A DNA stretch of 64,000 bases from Streptomyces curacoi. GTDB lineage: Bacteria; Actinomycetota; Actinomycetes; Streptomycetales; Streptomycetaceae. Below, one piece after another: positions 51,731 through 59,334 of the stretch. The position numbers were made by a program, and so were the translations under genes. How positions within the stretch are numbered: the first letter of the stretch is position 1; every line of letters begins with the position of its first letter. The stretch is from NCBI RefSeq assembly GCF_001513975.1, contig NZ_KQ947986.1:536713-600712 (forward strand), written 5' to 3'. The notes under the pieces are model-generated. The model saw nothing but the letters and a program-made list of their open reading frames with translations. It made no database searches and was not told the origin of the DNA.

Positions 51731-51802
51731 GCGCCGGTGTCGAGGGACCGAACGTGCTCGGCGCTGCGCGCCTGCGCGCGTTCGGTCCCTCGACACCGGC
51801 GC
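51731..51802. repeat. 24-bp perfect inverted repeat (long hairpin) between convergent genes
   Basis: Left arm 51731-51754 (GCGCCGGTGTCGAGGGACCG...) and right arm 51779-51802 are exact reverse complements over 24 bases with a 24-base loop of CG-rich sequence. A GGGGCGC/GCGCCCC pair extends the stem beyond a small bulge. It lies in the 344-base gap between fdhD (plus) and the MarR gene (minus), where no coding sequence is seen. It may act as a bidirectional terminator or be a mobile palindromic unit. Confidence 0.85.
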
Positions 51803-51925
51803 GCCCCTTCGGCTCCCTCGCGGCCGGTGTCCTTGGGACAGTGCGAGTGGGTGGGCACTTGCCCGGCGGGGGGGGGTGGGCGGGTTGGCCGTCTCAGCCT
51901 CGTGTGGAAGACACCGCCGAACACG

Positions 51926-52369
51926 TCAGCGCTGTGTACCGGAGATCCGGATCAACAGGTCCATGAAACGGTCGCGTTCGGCCGCGGAGAGCGGGGCGAG
52001 GAGCGCGTCGTTGGCCTCGCGGGCCGCCCTCTCGCAGCGCTTCAGCAGGCGTGCGCCCTCGTCCGTGAGGGAGACCGCGTTCTTGCGGCGGTCGTTCGGA
52101 TCCGGTTGGCGCACCACGAGGCCCTGAGCCTGGAGGTCGTTGAGGATCCCGACGAGGTCCTTGGGATCGAGCTGGACGCTTCGGCCGAGGTCCGCCTGGG
52201 CGACGGGCGCGAGGTCGCGGACGGCGGAGAGCACCACGTGGTGCCACATCTTCATGCCCTCCGCGGCCAGTCTCTCGGCCACCAGGGCCCGGCCCCGGGC
52301 CGCCGCACGGCCGAGCAGCCAGCTGGGGAGGGAGCGGATCGCGGGCAGGGGGGCGGGGGCTTCTGGCAT
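51926..52369 (-). CDS. MarR-family transcriptional regulator
   Basis: A 147-residue winged-helix regulator: helix-turn-helix in PVAQADLGRSVQLDPKDLVG (about 55-75), followed by the wing LVVRQPDPNDRRKNAVSLTD and a C-terminal dimer helix. It is divergent from a quinone-reductase-like gene; three TTGG-N5-CCAA-type sites lie between the two starts. MarR proteins usually repress such a neighbour and themselves, and release DNA on binding phenolic or quinone compounds or after oxidation (there is one Cys, near residue 112). ATG 52369 lies at the edge of the operator region. Confidence 0.93.
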   Translation of the reverse strand: MPEAPAPLPAIRSLPSWLLGRAAARGRALVAERLAAEGMKMWHHVVLSAVRDLAPVAQADLGRSVQLDPKDLVGILNDLQAQGLVVRQPDPNDRRKNAVSLTDEGARLLKRCERAAREANDALLAPLSAAERDRFMDLLIRISGTQR

Positions 52370-52392
52370 ACGCCCATCCTATCGAGCATTCA

Positions 52393-52475
52393 TTGGTACT
52401 CCCTACGGATATTCATTGGTCTTTCCAACGGATTGCGGATACCGTCGACACCGCAGAGACCGTTGGTCATCCCAA
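52393..52475. promoter_or_regulatory. Three MarR-type operator repeats
   Basis: TTGG-N5-CCTA at 52393-52405, TTGG-N5-CCAA at 52416-52428 and TTGG-N5-CCAA at 52463-52475 share a leading CATTGGT or GTTGGT. Spacings of 23 and 47 bases are about two and four and a half helical turns. They fill the MarR/reductase divergent region. Confidence 0.6.
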
Positions 52476-52493
52476 TGATTCATGGAGGTGCGC

Positions 52494-53411
52494 ATGCGCC
52501 GCGTCCGTTACACGTCCACCGGTGGCCCCCTGTTCCTGGAGGAGGCCCCCGTCCCCGTGCCGGGCCCCGGCGAACTCCTCGTACGCTGCGAGGCGATCGG
52601 CGTCACGCTCCCCGTCGTCCGCAAGGTCACCGAGGCCGCCGAGGCCGTTCCGCTGGGCGGTGAGATCGCGGGCGAGGTCGTGGCCGTGGGCGGCGCAGTC
52701 ACCCGCTTCGGCGCCGGCGACCGCGTGACCGGCCTGTGCTTCGGGCACGGATACGCCGACTACGCGCTCCTGCACGAGGCCATGGCCTCCCCCGTTCCCG
52801 GCACAGCCACCGCCACCGACGCGGTCGCCCTGGTCCGCAGCGGCCTGGTCGCGCTCGGCGCACTGGAGGCCGCCCGGCCGGGGCAGGGAGAGGCGGCACT
52901 GGTCACGGGGGCGGCGAGCGGTGTCGGACATCTCGCCGTGCAGCTCGCGCGGGTGCGGGGGGCGGGGCGGGTCGTGGGTGCCGTGTCCGATGCGGCCAAG
53001 GCGGACTTCGTGCGTTCGGTCGGCGCCGATGACGTGGTCGTGTACACGGACGGCGGTTGGGGCGATCCCGTCGACTACGTCCTCGACGCAGTCGGCGGCG
53101 ATCTGCTCGGGCCGGGCCTTGCCGCGCTCGCCCCGGGCGGGCGGCTCGTGGCGTACAGCTCGGGCGGCGGGACGATCCAGGCGTACGACCTGCTCGTGGG
53201 CGGCAAGTCCGTCATCGGGTTCCAGATGGCGCGGATCGCCCGCGGGGAGCCGGAGTTGTACGAACAGTGGCGTCAGGAGCTGTGGAAGCTGTTCGCCGAG
53301 GGTGCCGTGCAGCCCGTCGTGCACGGGGAGTTCGCGTTGGAGGAGGCGGCCGTGGCGCATGCGGCGATCGAGTCGCGGGTCAACAGAGGGAAGGTGGTAC
53401 TCCGTCCGTGA
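52494..53411 (+). CDS. Zinc-independent MDR-family quinone reductase-like protein
   Basis: A 305-residue medium-chain dehydrogenase/reductase lacking the catalytic zinc ligands, so it resembles NADPH:quinone oxidoreductases. The N-terminal GroES-like part has GGEIAGEVVAVGGAVTRFGAG; the nucleotide site is VTGAASGVGHLAVQLA, followed by VDYVLDAVGGDLL and LAPGGRLVAYSSGGG. ATG 52494 is chosen because GGAGG lies 5 bases upstream, inside the region that would be coding if the ATG at 52482 were used. It is divergent from the MarR gene and likely induced by electrophilic or aromatic compounds. Confidence 0.9.
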   Translation: MRRVRYTSTGGPLFLEEAPVPVPGPGELLVRCEAIGVTLPVVRKVTEAAEAVPLGGEIAGEVVAVGGAVTRFGAGDRVTGLCFGHGYADYALLHEAMASPVPGTATATDAVALVRSGLVALGALEAARPGQGEAALVTGAASGVGHLAVQLARVRGAGRVVGAVSDAAKADFVRSVGADDVVVYTDGGWGDPVDYVLDAVGGDLLGPGLAALAPGGRLVAYSSGGGTIQAYDLLVGGKSVIGFQMARIARGEPELYEQWRQELWKLFAEGAVQPVVHGEFALEEAAVAHAAIESRVNRGKVVLRP

Positions 53412-53545
53412 CGTGACACGTGCACGCTTCTTGTGATGTGTGCGACAGCCCAACTAACGTCTGTGATGCGCACTTTGGACGTGGGATGTCCGAATGTTCA
53501 GATGCCTGGACCTGTGCCCCCAGACGATGAAGGGCGGGCCGCACC

Positions 53546-55435
53546 ATGCCGTCAAGAGTTCGCGCACGTCTCAGAGCTGTTCTCGTCGCGGCCGTCGCCA
53601 CCATGGCGACGGCCGCGGCTTTGAGTCCGGCGCAGTCCCAACCCACCGACCGCGCGCCGCTGTTCGAGCAGCAGGTCCTCTTCCGGGCCGGCCAGGACCC
53701 CGGGTACGCCTGCTTCCGTATCCCGGCGATCGTGAAGACGACGGACGGCACGTTGCTCGCCTTCGCCGAGGGGCGGGTGCTCAACTGCGGTGACGCCGCC
53801 GACATCGACATCGTGCTGAAACGGTCGACCGACGGCGGCCGTACCTGGGGCCCGCTGCAGGTCGTCAACGAGGGCGACGGGGACACCCACGGCAACCCGG
53901 CACCCATCGTCGACCGGAAGACCGGCCGCATCCTGCTGGCGGAGACGTACAACACGGGCCGCACGGACAGCGGGAACTGCTCCGTTCCCTGTGATCGCAC
54001 CCCGCACCTGCAGTACAGCGACGACGACGGCCTGACCTGGTCCGAGCCGCGCGACCTGAGCGACCAGATACTGCCCGCCCACTGGAACTCCTGGTACGCC
54101 ACCGGCCCGGTGCACGGCATCCAGCTCACCCGGGGCAAACACGCCGGGCGCCTCGTGTTCGGCGTCAACACCGAGACCTGGGACGGCAGTCGGGTCACCG
54201 CCAACCACGCCGCCCTCATCGTCAGCGACGACGGCGGCGACACCTGGCGGATCGGCGCCACCGACTCCTGGCCCATCGCCGCCACCGACGGCACTTTCCG
54301 CCAGAAGCCGTCCGAGGTGACCCTCACCGAGCGCTCGGACGGCACGATCCTGATCAGCGGCCGGGAACAGGACGGCACCGACCTCGGGCACCGCGCGCAG
54401 ACGTACAGCCGGGACGGCGGCGACAGCTTCACCGGCCCGTTCCGTGCCCTGCCGGACCTCTACACGCCCCAGGTCCAGGGCGCCACGCTCCGCATGGGCA
54501 ACCGCGTCCTGCTGTCCGCCCCCGCCGACCCCGACCGCCGCCGGACCATGATGATCCGGTCCTCCTGGAACGGCGGCGGCACCTGGGACAGCGTGGACCG
54601 CGGCAAGGTCGTCACCACGGACTGGTCGGGCTACTCCGACCTGGTGGGCATCGACGCCGGCACGGTGGGCCTGATGTACGAGGGCGGCGCCGTCGACGCA
54701 CGCGACGAGATCCGCTTCGCCCGCTTCACCGAGGACTGGCTGGCCCCGCGCCGCGGCCCCGACCCGACCACCCCCGACCTCGCCCCGGGCGCACCCCGCG
54801 CCACCGTCCTCGGGGGCGCGGACACCACGGACGGCGTGTTCGGCGACGCCCTGGAGTTCGACGGCACGGACGACGCCGTACGGCTGCCGTACCGCTCGCG
54901 CCTTCCGCTCGGGACAGGGGACTTCACCGCCTCGCTCTTCTTCCGCTACTCCGCCGCCACGGGCGAGCAGCCGTTCCTGTGGATGGGCGGGATCGGCACC
55001 ACCCAGCCCCAGATCTGGCTGCGCGGCGAGCCCGACAACGACCGGGTGCGCGCCCTGATCACCGCACGGGAGGGATTCCGTACCGTGCGCACCGCGTCCG
55101 TGTGGGCCACCGGCGCCCACAACGACGGCGAGTGGCACCACCTCGCCCTGCGACGCGGCGGCGGGCAGCTGACGCTGTTCCTCGACGGTACGGCGATCAG
55201 CACCGCGGACGTGGCCGGTTCCGTCAGCCGCAACTCGCCGTTCGGGGTGCACATCGGCCAGCGCATGGACAGCCGGGCCTTCCTCACCGGCGCGATCGAC
55301 GACGTCCGGGTGTGGAACCGGGCGCTCGGTGACGCGGAGGTCGGCGCCGCGGCCCGAGCCACCACCCGGACGGCCACGGCCACCCGGGACACCGTCCTGT
55401 GGCTGCCCATGGACCAGGTGCGCCGAGGCCACTAA
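53546..55435 (+). CDS. Secreted sialidase (GH33 exo-alpha-sialidase) with LamG-like domain
   Basis: A 629-residue exported enzyme. The signal peptide spans about 1-31. The catalytic propeller contains the arginine-bearing FRIPAI motif (57-62), four Asp boxes (STDGGRTW at 94-101, then SDDDGLTW, SDDGGDTW and SRDGGDSF), a nucleophile Tyr region (YSDLVGI/YEGG) and Arg residues near GREQDGTDL. Residues about 430-610 form a concanavalin-like LamG domain (FDGTDDAVRLPY, NDGEWHHLALRR, GAIDDVRVWNRAL). It cleaves terminal sialic acids from glycans outside the cell. No sialic-acid uptake genes are nearby. Confidence 0.9.
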   Translation: MPSRVRARLRAVLVAAVATMATAAALSPAQSQPTDRAPLFEQQVLFRAGQDPGYACFRIPAIVKTTDGTLLAFAEGRVLNCGDAADIDIVLKRSTDGGRTWGPLQVVNEGDGDTHGNPAPIVDRKTGRILLAETYNTGRTDSGNCSVPCDRTPHLQYSDDDGLTWSEPRDLSDQILPAHWNSWYATGPVHGIQLTRGKHAGRLVFGVNTETWDGSRVTANHAALIVSDDGGDTWRIGATDSWPIAATDGTFRQKPSEVTLTERSDGTILISGREQDGTDLGHRAQTYSRDGGDSFTGPFRALPDLYTPQVQGATLRMGNRVLLSAPADPDRRRTMMIRSSWNGGGTWDSVDRGKVVTTDWSGYSDLVGIDAGTVGLMYEGGAVDARDEIRFARFTEDWLAPRRGPDPTTPDLAPGAPRATVLGGADTTDGVFGDALEFDGTDDAVRLPYRSRLPLGTGDFTASLFFRYSAATGEQPFLWMGGIGTTQPQIWLRGEPDNDRVRALITAREGFRTVRTASVWATGAHNDGEWHHLALRRGGGQLTLFLDGTAISTADVAGSVSRNSPFGVHIGQRMDSRAFLTGAIDDVRVWNRALGDAEVGAAARATTRTATATRDTVLWLPMDQVRRGH

Positions 55436-55445
55436 CGTCACCGGC

Positions 55446-56681
55446 GTGCCCGACGACACACGAGCACGGCAGCGCACGGGAACCGGCCTCGGACTCCTGC
55501 TGGCCCTGGTTCTCGCGGCCGTGCTGCTCACCGCCCTCCCGGACGACGGCGAACGGGAGGGCGGCGGCACGTGCGCGCCGCGCACGGTCGCGTCCTGGTC
55601 GGCCGACGAGAGGCTCACCGCCGAGTTCGCCCGCTACGGCGACGATCCCACCCGGACCGACGACTGGACCGGCGGCGACGGCACCCATTCGGTGCGGCTG
55701 CCGGACGGCCGGGTGCTGTGGCTGTTCTCGGACACCTACCTCGGCCAGGTGCACGCCCCGCCCAACCCGTTCGGCGAGTCGCACACCTGGCGGGAGGCGA
55801 CCGCTCCGCTGGTGCGCAACTCGGCGGTCGTCATGCGCGACGGACGCCTGGAGAGCACCCTGCCCGCCCCGCTCTTCCCCGACCCCGGCCCGGGCCAGTG
55901 GCGCTGGCCGGTCGCGGCCCGTGTCGAGCCCCGCTCCCCCGGCTCGTCCGAAAAGGTCCTGCGGGTGCTGCTGTGGGTGCGCACGGCCGGGCAGCCGCCC
56001 TGGATCTACGGTCTGCCCACCGCCACCGAGGTCGCCACGCTCTCCCTGCCCGAGCTGCGGGTCGAGTCGGTGGTGAAGGTCCTCGACCAGCAGCTGGTGC
56101 CGGACCCGTCCCGGCGGGTCCTGTTCGGTACGACGCTGGTCCGGGAGGGCGGCTGGACGTATGTCTTCGGGGGCGACGACGGTCAGGCCGCGTCCCGGCC
56201 GGCCTCGCACGCGTACGTCGCGCGGGTGCCGGAGGGCAGGCTCGCCGAGCCGGGTGCCTGGCGGTACTGGAACGGCTCCGCGTGGGCGAAGGCCGGGGCC
56301 CGCCCGCGCGCGGTGCTCGGGGACGGGCAGCGCGCGGGGGTGGGCAGCGCGTTCTCGGTGGTGCGCGTGCGGGGGACGTACGTTCTGTTCACGATGGCGG
56401 CGGGGACCAAGGGGCTGACCACCGTCACGTCGTACTGGGCCTGCTCGCCGGCCGGACCGTGGCACGGGCCGACGAAGGACTTCAGCCCGTCGCTGCCGCA
56501 GGGCGCCCAGGTCGCCGCCTACAACCCGCAGACGCATCCCGAGCTGAGCGACCGGGGACGCCTCGTCCTGAGCTATGACGTCAACTGGCTGGAGACGGCC
56601 GGCGCGGCGGCGCAGCTCAGCCGGAACGTGTCCCTGTACCGACCGCGGTTCGTGACGCTGCGGCTGGCGCCGCCACGGTGA
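55446..56681 (+). CDS. Membrane-anchored or secreted propeller-like protein (DUF4185/DUF5005 type)
   Basis: A 411-residue exported protein with a signal or N-terminal anchor (GLGLLLALVLAAVLLTALP, about 12-30). The rest looks like a five-bladed glycosidase-type propeller: LPDGRVLWLFSDTYLGQV, WPVAARVEP, WTYVFGGDD, YVLFTMAAG, and the ending LSRNVSLYRPRFV. I recognise the pattern but not a confirmed enzymatic function. GTG 55446 starts 10 bases after the sialidase stop, so the two are probably cotranscribed and act on the same extracellular glycan. Its 3' end overlaps the convergent SLC10-type gene by 65 bases. Confidence 0.75.
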   Translation: MPDDTRARQRTGTGLGLLLALVLAAVLLTALPDDGEREGGGTCAPRTVASWSADERLTAEFARYGDDPTRTDDWTGGDGTHSVRLPDGRVLWLFSDTYLGQVHAPPNPFGESHTWREATAPLVRNSAVVMRDGRLESTLPAPLFPDPGPGQWRWPVAARVEPRSPGSSEKVLRVLLWVRTAGQPPWIYGLPTATEVATLSLPELRVESVVKVLDQQLVPDPSRRVLFGTTLVREGGWTYVFGGDDGQAASRPASHAYVARVPEGRLAEPGAWRYWNGSAWAKAGARPRAVLGDGQRAGVGSAFSVVRVRGTYVLFTMAAGTKGLTTVTSYWACSPAGPWHGPTKDFSPSLPQGAQVAAYNPQTHPELSDRGRLVLSYDVNWLETAGAAAQLSRNVSLYRPRFVTLRLAPPR

Positions 56682-57657
56682 CCGTCTCGTCGGTGTCGCG
56701 GGCGCGGCGCTTGGCGATGACCGCGCAGACCATCAGCTGCATCTGGTGGAAGAGCATCAGCGGCAGCACGGCCAGCGAGGCCTGCGCGCCGAACAGGACG
56801 CTCGCCATGGGCAGGCCGGCGGCGAGGGACTTCTTGGAGCCCGCGAACTGGATGGCGATGCGGTCCTCCCGGCTGAACCGCAGCGCCTTGGCGCCGTACC
56901 AGGTCAGGGCGAGCATCACGGCCAGCAGCACCGCCTCGACGGCGAGCAGGCCGGCCAGCCGGACGGGGCTCACCTGGTGCCAGATGCCCTGGACCATGCC
57001 CTCGCTGAACGCGGTGTAGACGACCAGCAGGATCGAGCCGCGGTCGACGAGGCCGAGGACCTTCTTGTGCCGGGTGACGAAGCCGCCGATCCAGCGGCGC
57101 AGGGCCTGCCCGGCGAGGAAGGGCACCAGCAGCTGCAGCACGATCTTCAGCAGCGAGTCGGCGGAGAAGCCGCCGGCGCTGGAGCCGAGCACGGCCGCCG
57201 CGAGGAGCGGGGTGACGACGATGCCGACCAGGGAGGAGAAGGAGCCCGCGCAGATGGCGGCGGGCACGTTGCCGCGGGCCATGGAGGTGAAGGCGATCGA
57301 CGACTGGATGGTCGACGGGACCAGGGTGAGGAAGAGCAGGCCCTGGTAGAGCGGGTGCGTCAGGAACACCGGGACGAGGCCGCGGGCGGCCAGTCCCAGC
57401 AGTGGGAAGACGACGAAGGTGCAGGCCAGGACGGTGACGTGGAGCCGCCAGTGCTTCAGTCCGTCCAGCGCCTCACGAGTGGAAAGGCGGGCGCCGTAGA
57501 GGAAGAAGAGGAAGGCGATCGCGGCTGTGGAGGCGCCGGACACCACGTCGGAGGCCGTCCCGCGCGCCGGGAGGAGGGCGGCGAGCCCCACGGTCCCGAG
57601 CAGCAGCAGGATGTACGGGTCGATCGGCATCCAACGCGGCCATTGCAGGCGTTTCAC
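56617..57657 (-). CDS. SLC10A7/YfeH-type bile acid:sodium symporter family protein
   Basis: A 346-residue membrane protein with about 10 segments. It opens RWMPIDPYILLLLGTVGLAALLP and has the family motifs AIAFLFFLYGARLSTREAL, FLTLVPSTIQSSIAFTSMARGNVP, SLVGIVVTPLL and FAGSKKSLAAGLPMASVLF. GTG 57657 has GGAGC just upstream. It is divergent from a LysR regulator, which probably controls it. The substrate is unknown; relatives move organic anions or act in calcium homeostasis. Confidence 0.9.
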   Translation of the reverse strand: MKRLQWPRWMPIDPYILLLLGTVGLAALLPARGTASDVVSGASTAAIAFLFFLYGARLSTREALDGLKHWRLHVTVLACTFVVFPLLGLAARGLVPVFLTHPLYQGLLFLTLVPSTIQSSIAFTSMARGNVPAAICAGSFSSLVGIVVTPLLAAAVLGSSAGGFSADSLLKIVLQLLVPFLAGQALRRWIGGFVTRHKKVLGLVDRGSILLVVYTAFSEGMVQGIWHQVSPVRLAGLLAVEAVLLAVMLALTWYGAKALRFSREDRIAIQFAGSKKSLAAGLPMASVLFGAQASLAVLPLMLFHQMQLMVCAVIAKRRARDTDETVTVAAPAAASRTAVGTGTRSG

Positions 57658-57786
57658 TGTGCTCCACTACTTCGCTGTCGTACTGCGCTGTTGCTTGCTG
57701 GACTTCCGGTTCCGGGCATGGACGTGCCCTCTCCATCGTCCTCCGCCCGCCAGCGATCGGGAATCCGGCATACCACTCTGACTGTC

Positions 57787-57801
57787 ATCACGATCGGCGA
57801 T
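57787..57801. promoter_or_regulatory. LysR-type T-N11-A operator
   Basis: ATC-N9-GAT (ATCACGATCGGCGAT), an interrupted palindrome with T-N11-A geometry, lies 11 bases before the LysR start and 130 bases from the divergent transporter start, where an autoregulating LysR protein would bind. Confidence 0.45.
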
Positions 57802-57812
57802 AACCTGCGGGC

Positions 57813-58682
57813 GTGTACGACCCCTCGCACCTGCGTACGTTCCTCGCGGTGGCCCAGACGCTGAGCTTCACGCAGGCCGCCCGGCGTCTCGGCCTGCGTC
57901 AGTCGACGGTCAGCCAGCACGTACGGCGTCTGGAGGACGCCACCGGGCGGCCGCTGTTCACCCGGGACACGCACTCCGTGGAGCTGACCGAGGACGGCGA
58001 GGCGATGCTCGGCTTCGCGCGCCGGATCCTGGAGGTGCACGAGCAGGCGACGGCGTTCTTCACCGGCACCCGGCTGCGCGGCAGGCTCCGCTTCGGCGCC
58101 TCCGAGGACTTCGTCCTGACCCGCCTGCCGGAGATCCTGGAGGGCTTCCGCTACGACCACCCCGAGGTCGACCTGGAGCTCACCGTCGAGCTCTCCGGCA
58201 CCCTGCACGAGCAGCTGGCCGCCGGAAAGCTGGACCTGGTGCTGGCCAAGCGGCGTCCCGAGGATCCACGGGGCGAGCTGGTCTGGCACGACCGGCTGGT
58301 GTGGATCGGCGCGGAGCGGCTCCGCCCGGAGCCGGATCGTCCAGTGCCGCTGATCGTCTACCCGCCGCCGGGCATCACCCGGGCCCTTGCGTTGGAGGCG
58401 CTGGAGAGACAGGGGCGTGAGTGGCGGATCGTGTGTACCAGTGGCAGCCTCAACGGGCTGATCGCGGCGGCACGGGCGGGGCTCGGAGTCATGGCGCACT
58501 CGCGGGGGCTGATTCCGCCGGGGCTGGTGCGGGTGCCCGAGCGGTTCGGGTTGCCGGAACTCGGGCGGGTCGACTTCGTCCTGGTGCACGGGCGACGCCA
58601 TACGGCCGCGCAGGGGGCGGCGGACGCGTTGGCGACGGCGATCCTGGCGGGCGGGGACCGGTTGCACCGGCGCCAGGCGTGA
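57813..58682 (+). CDS. LysR-family transcriptional regulator
   Basis: A 289-residue LysR protein. The winged helix is at about 1-62 (HLRTFLAVAQTLSFTQAARR, LRQSTVSQHVRRLEDATGR), followed by the linker helix and a two-lobed effector domain (LRFGASEDFVLTRLPEIL, KLDLVLAKR, GLIAAARAGLGVMAHS). GTG 57813 is the first codon of the conserved start. Divergent from the SLC10-type transporter; it probably activates that gene in response to its substrate. Confidence 0.93.
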   Translation: MYDPSHLRTFLAVAQTLSFTQAARRLGLRQSTVSQHVRRLEDATGRPLFTRDTHSVELTEDGEAMLGFARRILEVHEQATAFFTGTRLRGRLRFGASEDFVLTRLPEILEGFRYDHPEVDLELTVELSGTLHEQLAAGKLDLVLAKRRPEDPRGELVWHDRLVWIGAERLRPEPDRPVPLIVYPPPGITRALALEALERQGREWRIVCTSGSLNGLIAAARAGLGVMAHSRGLIPPGLVRVPERFGLPELGRVDFVLVHGRRHTAAQGAADALATAILAGGDRLHRRQA

Positions 58683-58705
58683 GCGCACGCGCGGCGGAGC
58701 CGCAC

Positions 58706-59087
58706 ATGGCGGGCGGTGCGGTGAACACCTTCCGGCAGCTCGGGGTACGCGCTGGGTATCGCTCTGTGGGGCACGGTGCTGACCGCGCGGATGCGGGACC
58801 CGCTGCCGCAGGAGGCGGCGCACGCCCTGGCCGGCGGTGGCGCCGGTGCGCTGCGGGAGGTGTTCGGCGAAGGCACGCTGCGGGCCGCCTTCGCCGCCGG
58901 GCTCGACTCGGTGTCGGTCGCGGCGGGATCGACGGCGGTGGTATCCGCGGTGCCGGTGCTCGCCCTGGTCAGGAAGCCCACGCAGAAGACCGGGCAGAAG
59001 ACCGGGCAGAAGACCGGGCAGAAGATCGGAGTGACAGGTTCGGCCTCTCGCGCGCTGACAGAGGAGAGGACGGCGTCCCGGGGATGA
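58706..59087 (+). pseudogene. Remnant of an MFS drug-exporter C-terminus (frameshifted)
   Basis: Starting at an ATG at 58706 the frame reads AGGAVNTFRQLG, the usual start of the late membrane segments of DHA2-type exporters. It then breaks in CTCGGGGTAC: with one G removed it continues as YALGIALWGTVLTARMRDPL and a typical C-terminus (GLDSVSVAAGSTAVVSAVPV). Everything upstream, about 400 residues, is missing. The tail ends in repeated Gln-Lys-Thr-Gly. It is therefore a dead fragment left by deletion between the LysR and acyl-CoA synthetase genes. Confidence 0.7.
58983..59030 (+). repeat. Tandem 12-bp repeat (4 copies)
   Basis: Three perfect CAGAAGACCGGG units and one variant (CAGAAGATCGGA) lie in the tail of the MFS remnant and encode a repeated Gln-Lys-Thr-Gly. 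Confidence 0.9.
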
Positions 59088-59334
59088 CATGATCGACAGG
59101 ACCCGGGGCGGGTAATCGGGTCGTACAGATTCGGTGGAGATTACGGGTCCGAAACTTACTCAACCGTCAGTTTTCTGTCCGACCCTTCCCCATGTGAGCG
59201 CATTTTCCCGCGCTGACCAGTGCGTACCTGAGCACCGCTCGAATTCCGCCCCCTCCCGCCCCAACGGCGGGTGGGGTAGCTTTCACGGCGCTGCGCTGAG
59301 CGTCAGGCGAGGCATTCGGAGCGGGGAGCGGGGT

